Source of the DNA: Candidatus Kuenenia stuttgartensis
GTDB lineage: Bacteria > Planctomycetota > Planctomycetia > Pirellulales > UBA1268
Assembly: GCA_945876515.1 (NCBI GenBank)
Contig: CAMCPF010000232.1
Location: 1-5,473, forward strand
Direction: 5' to 3'
DNA length: 5,473 nucleotides
This document shows positions 3,784 through 5,473 of this stretch, in pieces. Position 1 is the first letter of the stretch, and each line of letters starts with the position of its first letter. Under the pieces are notes generated by a model. It ran no database searches. It was given only the letters and a program-made list of their open reading frames with translations, and was not told the origin of the DNA. The position numbers and the translations under genes were made by a program.

Positions 3784-5473
3784 ATGCGTCTGCCTGCTGC
3801 GGTTGTGCTTACCTTGTTTGCGGTGGCCCTGGGGATGCTGCAGCCGCGGGCGGAAGCTCGCCCAGGTGGCGGCGGTGGTCGCCCGGCTGGTGGCATGGCC
3901 CGCCCGGCCGGTGGCATGGCCCGTCCCGCTGGCGGGATGTCACGGCCGCAAATGCCGACGGCCCAGTCGCGACCGATGTCGCGACCGCAAATGCCGCAGG
4001 CGCGACCGCAAATGCCGCAGGCTCGACCGCAAATGCCGCAGGCTCGTCCCCAAATGCCGACGGCCCAAACTCGGCCGGCGACGCGTCCCCAAATGCCGCA
4101 GACACGTCCCCAAATGCCGGGTGGCCTCAGCCGTCCGGGCGCGCAAGGCCCGGGCAGCCTGTCGCGACCGAGCCTGGGCTCCACGAGCCGCCCCTCACTG
4201 CCCTCCGCCGGCGGGATGAATCGGCCCGCGCCTACGCCTGGTCTGCGGCCGGGAGGGTCGACCGCACGACCGGGCATCGGCTCGATGCGGCCGCAACCGG
4301 GCCTGGCGACAAAGCCGGCTCCAATGCCGGGCCTGAATCGGCCACCGCTCACCAACCGTCCGACCACGCTGCCCGGGCAGGGCGGCGGCCTGGGTGGTGG
4401 GTTTGCCCAACGCCCCATGACGAAGCCCTCCTTCCCCAGTCCTGGCATGCTGAATCGTCCTGGGGCCGGTGTTGGTGGAGACCGACCGGGCCTCGGGAGC
4501 GTGCAGCGGCCCATGCCGCTACCAGGGCAACTGCCTGGGGGCGTGGCCGGTAATCGGCCCGGACTCGGCGGTGACCGGCCCGGACTCGGCGGCGGTGGCA
4601 ATCGGCCGGGCCTTGGGGGGAATCGGCCCACCACATTGCCCGGCGATCTCGGCAACCGCCCCGGAGCGGGCGGGAATCGGCCGGTCACCCTGCCGGGCGA
4701 CCTCGCCAACCGGCCTGGCGGCGGCAACCGTCCCGGGGCCGGCGGTGGGCAGCCGATCGGCGGCGGCAATCGACCCGGGCGGCCCGGGATCGGCGGCGAG
4801 CGTCCCGTCACTCTACCGGGTGACCTGGCGAATCGTCCCTGGAATCGGCCCGGCACCGGCGGCAACCGTCCCTGGGGAGACGGTGATCGTCCCTGGAACG
4901 GTGGCAATCGGCCAGGCATCGGGGGCAACCGCCCCGGCATCGGCGTTGGCAACAACTTTTGGAACAGCGGCAACATCGGCAGTGGGATCGGCAGCGGCAA
5001 CATCGGCAGCGGCAACTGGGGTAACAACAACAACTTCAACAACATCAACGTGGGCGGCGGCTGGGGCCTCGGCGGCTACGGCTACGGTGGTGGCTTGGGT
5101 TACGGCGGCGGCTATGGCTATGGTGGCGGCTATGGCGGCTGGGCAAACCAATGGAATGCCGGCTACGTCAATCCGCACTACGGCGGCTGGTACAACGGCT
5201 GCTGGGGAGGCAACTGGGGCTCCAACGGCGGCTGGTGGGCTCCGTTCGCCGTCGGCGCGGCGACCTGGGGCCTCGCCTCCACGCTCGGCAGCTGGGGCTG
5301 GGGCTACGGCGGTGGCGGCTACGCCAACCCCTACTACTCCGCGATTCCCGCGGCCGTCGTCGCATCGACGCCCTACGACTATTCCCAGCCGGTCGTGGTG
5401 AACAACTATGTGACCAATGATGGCGACCTGACCGACGCCAGCACCGTGCAGGGCGGAACTGCCACCGCCGAGG
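3784..5473 (+). CDS. Exported Gly/Pro/Asn-rich repeat protein, 3' end outside the window
   Basis: The frame is open for 563 codons and has no stop before the window ends, so the gene is partial. A signal peptide (hydrophobic core about residues 5-19, cleavage likely after AEA at 23-25) predicts export. The mature part is low-complexity in successive blocks: RPAGGMA heptads (33-53), RPQMPQA-type heptads (54-112), a Met/Pro/Arg region, an NRPG-rich zone (224-389), an Asn/Gly array (390-422), a Gly/Tyr zone (424-453), a Trp/Gly region with one cysteine (Cys473), a hydrophobic stretch WWAPFAVGAATWGLAS (484-499), and YDYSQPVVVNNYV (531-543). From memory, planctomycete proteins of this style can continue into TPR repeats; that part would lie beyond the window. 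GAGA at 3774-3777 lies six bases before the ATG. It follows the DUF4440 gene by 38 bases and shares its export signal. It is perhaps an envelope or matrix protein; the function is unknown. Long opposite-strand frames here are shadows. Confidence 0.85.
   Translation, partial: MRLPAAVVLTLFAVALGMLQPRAEARPGGGGGRPAGGMARPAGGMARPAGGMSRPQMPTAQSRPMSRPQMPQARPQMPQARPQMPQARPQMPTAQTRPATRPQMPQTRPQMPGGLSRPGAQGPGSLSRPSLGSTSRPSLPSAGGMNRPAPTPGLRPGGSTARPGIGSMRPQPGLATKPAPMPGLNRPPLTNRPTTLPGQGGGLGGGFAQRPMTKPSFPSPGMLNRPGAGVGGDRPGLGSVQRPMPLPGQLPGGVAGNRPGLGGDRPGLGGGGNRPGLGGNRPTTLPGDLGNRPGAGGNRPVTLPGDLANRPGGGNRPGAGGGQPIGGGNRPGRPGIGGERPVTLPGDLANRPWNRPGTGGNRPWGDGDRPWNGGNRPGIGGNRPGIGVGNNFWNSGNIGSGIGSGNIGSGNWGNNNNFNNINVGGGWGLGGYGYGGGLGYGGGYGYGGGYGGWANQWNAGYVNPHYGGWYNGCWGGNWGSNGGWWAPFAVGAATWGLASTLGSWGWGYGGGGYANPYYSAIPAAVVASTPYDYSQPVVVNNYVTNDGDLTDASTVQGGTATAE
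3880..3942 (+). repeat. Three RPAGGMA heptad repeats
   Basis: Three tandem 21-base units encode RPAGGMA, RPAGGMA and RPAGGMS at residues 33-53 of the exported protein. They directly follow the signal peptide and a five-glycine run. The copies differ at third codon positions (for example CCG/CCC for Pro and GCT/GCC for Ala), so they are not a very recent expansion. Confidence 0.85.
3943..4119 (+). repeat. RPQMPQA heptad array
   Basis: Residues 54-112 are built from R-P-Q-M-P units. The core at 3982-4044 is three 21-base copies that are identical except for the last base of the first copy, followed by a diverged fourth copy at 4045-4065 (RPQMPTA) and more irregular units flanking them. The near identity suggests recent unit duplication by slippage or unequal crossing-over, unlike the RPAGGMA block beside it. 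The heptad spacing here is a Pro-rich extended repeat, not a coiled coil. Confidence 0.85.
4453..4950 (+). repeat. NRPG-rich degenerate repeat zone
   Basis: Residues 224-389 repeat N-R-P-G or D-R-P-G followed by short Gly/Leu/Ile linkers, about every 6-12 residues. Embedded in it are three longer units of the form RP(T/V)TLPGDL(A/G)NRP, starting at bases 4624, 4678 and 4801 (residues 281, 299 and 340). Three W-containing variants (RPW) appear near the end. The composition predicts a disordered, positively charged chain. Confidence 0.8.
4951..5142 (+). repeat. Asn/Gly then Gly/Tyr low-complexity segment
   Basis: Residues 390-422 contain units such as SGNIGSG and four consecutive asparagines at 414-417. 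Residues 424-453 switch to GGYGYGGG-type repeats with Tyr every 2-5 residues. The change of composition is abrupt, at about base 5053. Gly/Tyr segments of this kind occur in cohesive or structural extracellular proteins; that link is only by composition. Confidence 0.75.

Noticed and set aside
3880..4119. A possible CRISPR or DNA-level satellite because of regular 21-base repeats
   Set aside because: The repeats are in frame, have no spacers and encode protein heptads within a signal-peptide-bearing gene.
3627..5048. A 473-codon minus-strand frame rich in Pro/Gly/Arg with a hydrophobic start
   Set aside because: It is the complement of the Gly/Asn/Pro repeat codons. The plus strand has a signal peptide, a ribosome binding site and an even longer open frame, and the minus frame also runs into the end of the DUF4440 gene.
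4469..5401. A 310-codon plus-strand frame rich in Ala/Thr
   Set aside because: It is a frame-shifted reading of the repeat gene with biased composition, no ribosome binding site and no domain.

Overview
The window reads as ordinary chromosomal DNA from a high-G+C bacterium. A planctomycete of the Pirellulales type is the best guess. The grounds are the strongly G/C-biased third codon positions, a secreted DUF4440 protein with a C-terminal lipocalin-like half of a kind I associate with planctomycetes, and a following exported Gly/Pro/Asn-rich protein of a planctomycete-like style. This is family recognition by eye; no 16S or marker gene is present to prove it.

Layout, left to right. Positions 1-233 are a non-coding lead-in of about half G+C, clearly less than the genes. 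A GNAT N-acetyltransferase (234-791, +) is followed after 64 bases by a four-helix membrane protein of unknown family (856-1380, +). This gene meets an HdeD/DUF308-type six-helix membrane protein (1377-1943, -) tail to tail, and the two stop codons share one CTAG. Upstream of the HdeD-like gene on the same strand is a DinB-superfamily protein (2047-2568, -), 103 bases away. A 229-base divergent intergenic region (2569-2797) holds a terminator-like hairpin. It leads into a secreted two-domain SgcJ/EcaC (DUF4440) protein (2798-3745, +) and, 38 bases on, a large exported low-complexity protein that starts at 3784 and runs off the right edge (+).

How the genes may work together. The two rightmost genes are closely spaced, co-directional, both have signal peptides, and are probably co-transcribed, so they may act together in the periplasm or at the cell surface. 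The HdeD-like and DinB-like genes could form a second short unit on the minus strand. Nothing else ties the left and right halves into a pathway.

The most notable item is the truncated repeat protein. Its segments are, in order, a signal peptide, RPAGGMA heptads, RPQMPQA heptads, an NRPG-rich zone containing three RP(T/V)TLPGDL units, an Asn/Gly array, a Gly/Tyr zone, a Trp/Ala/Gly hydrophobic patch and a YDYSQP motif. I see no CRISPR array, tRNA, rRNA, transposase, integrase or recognisable defence system.
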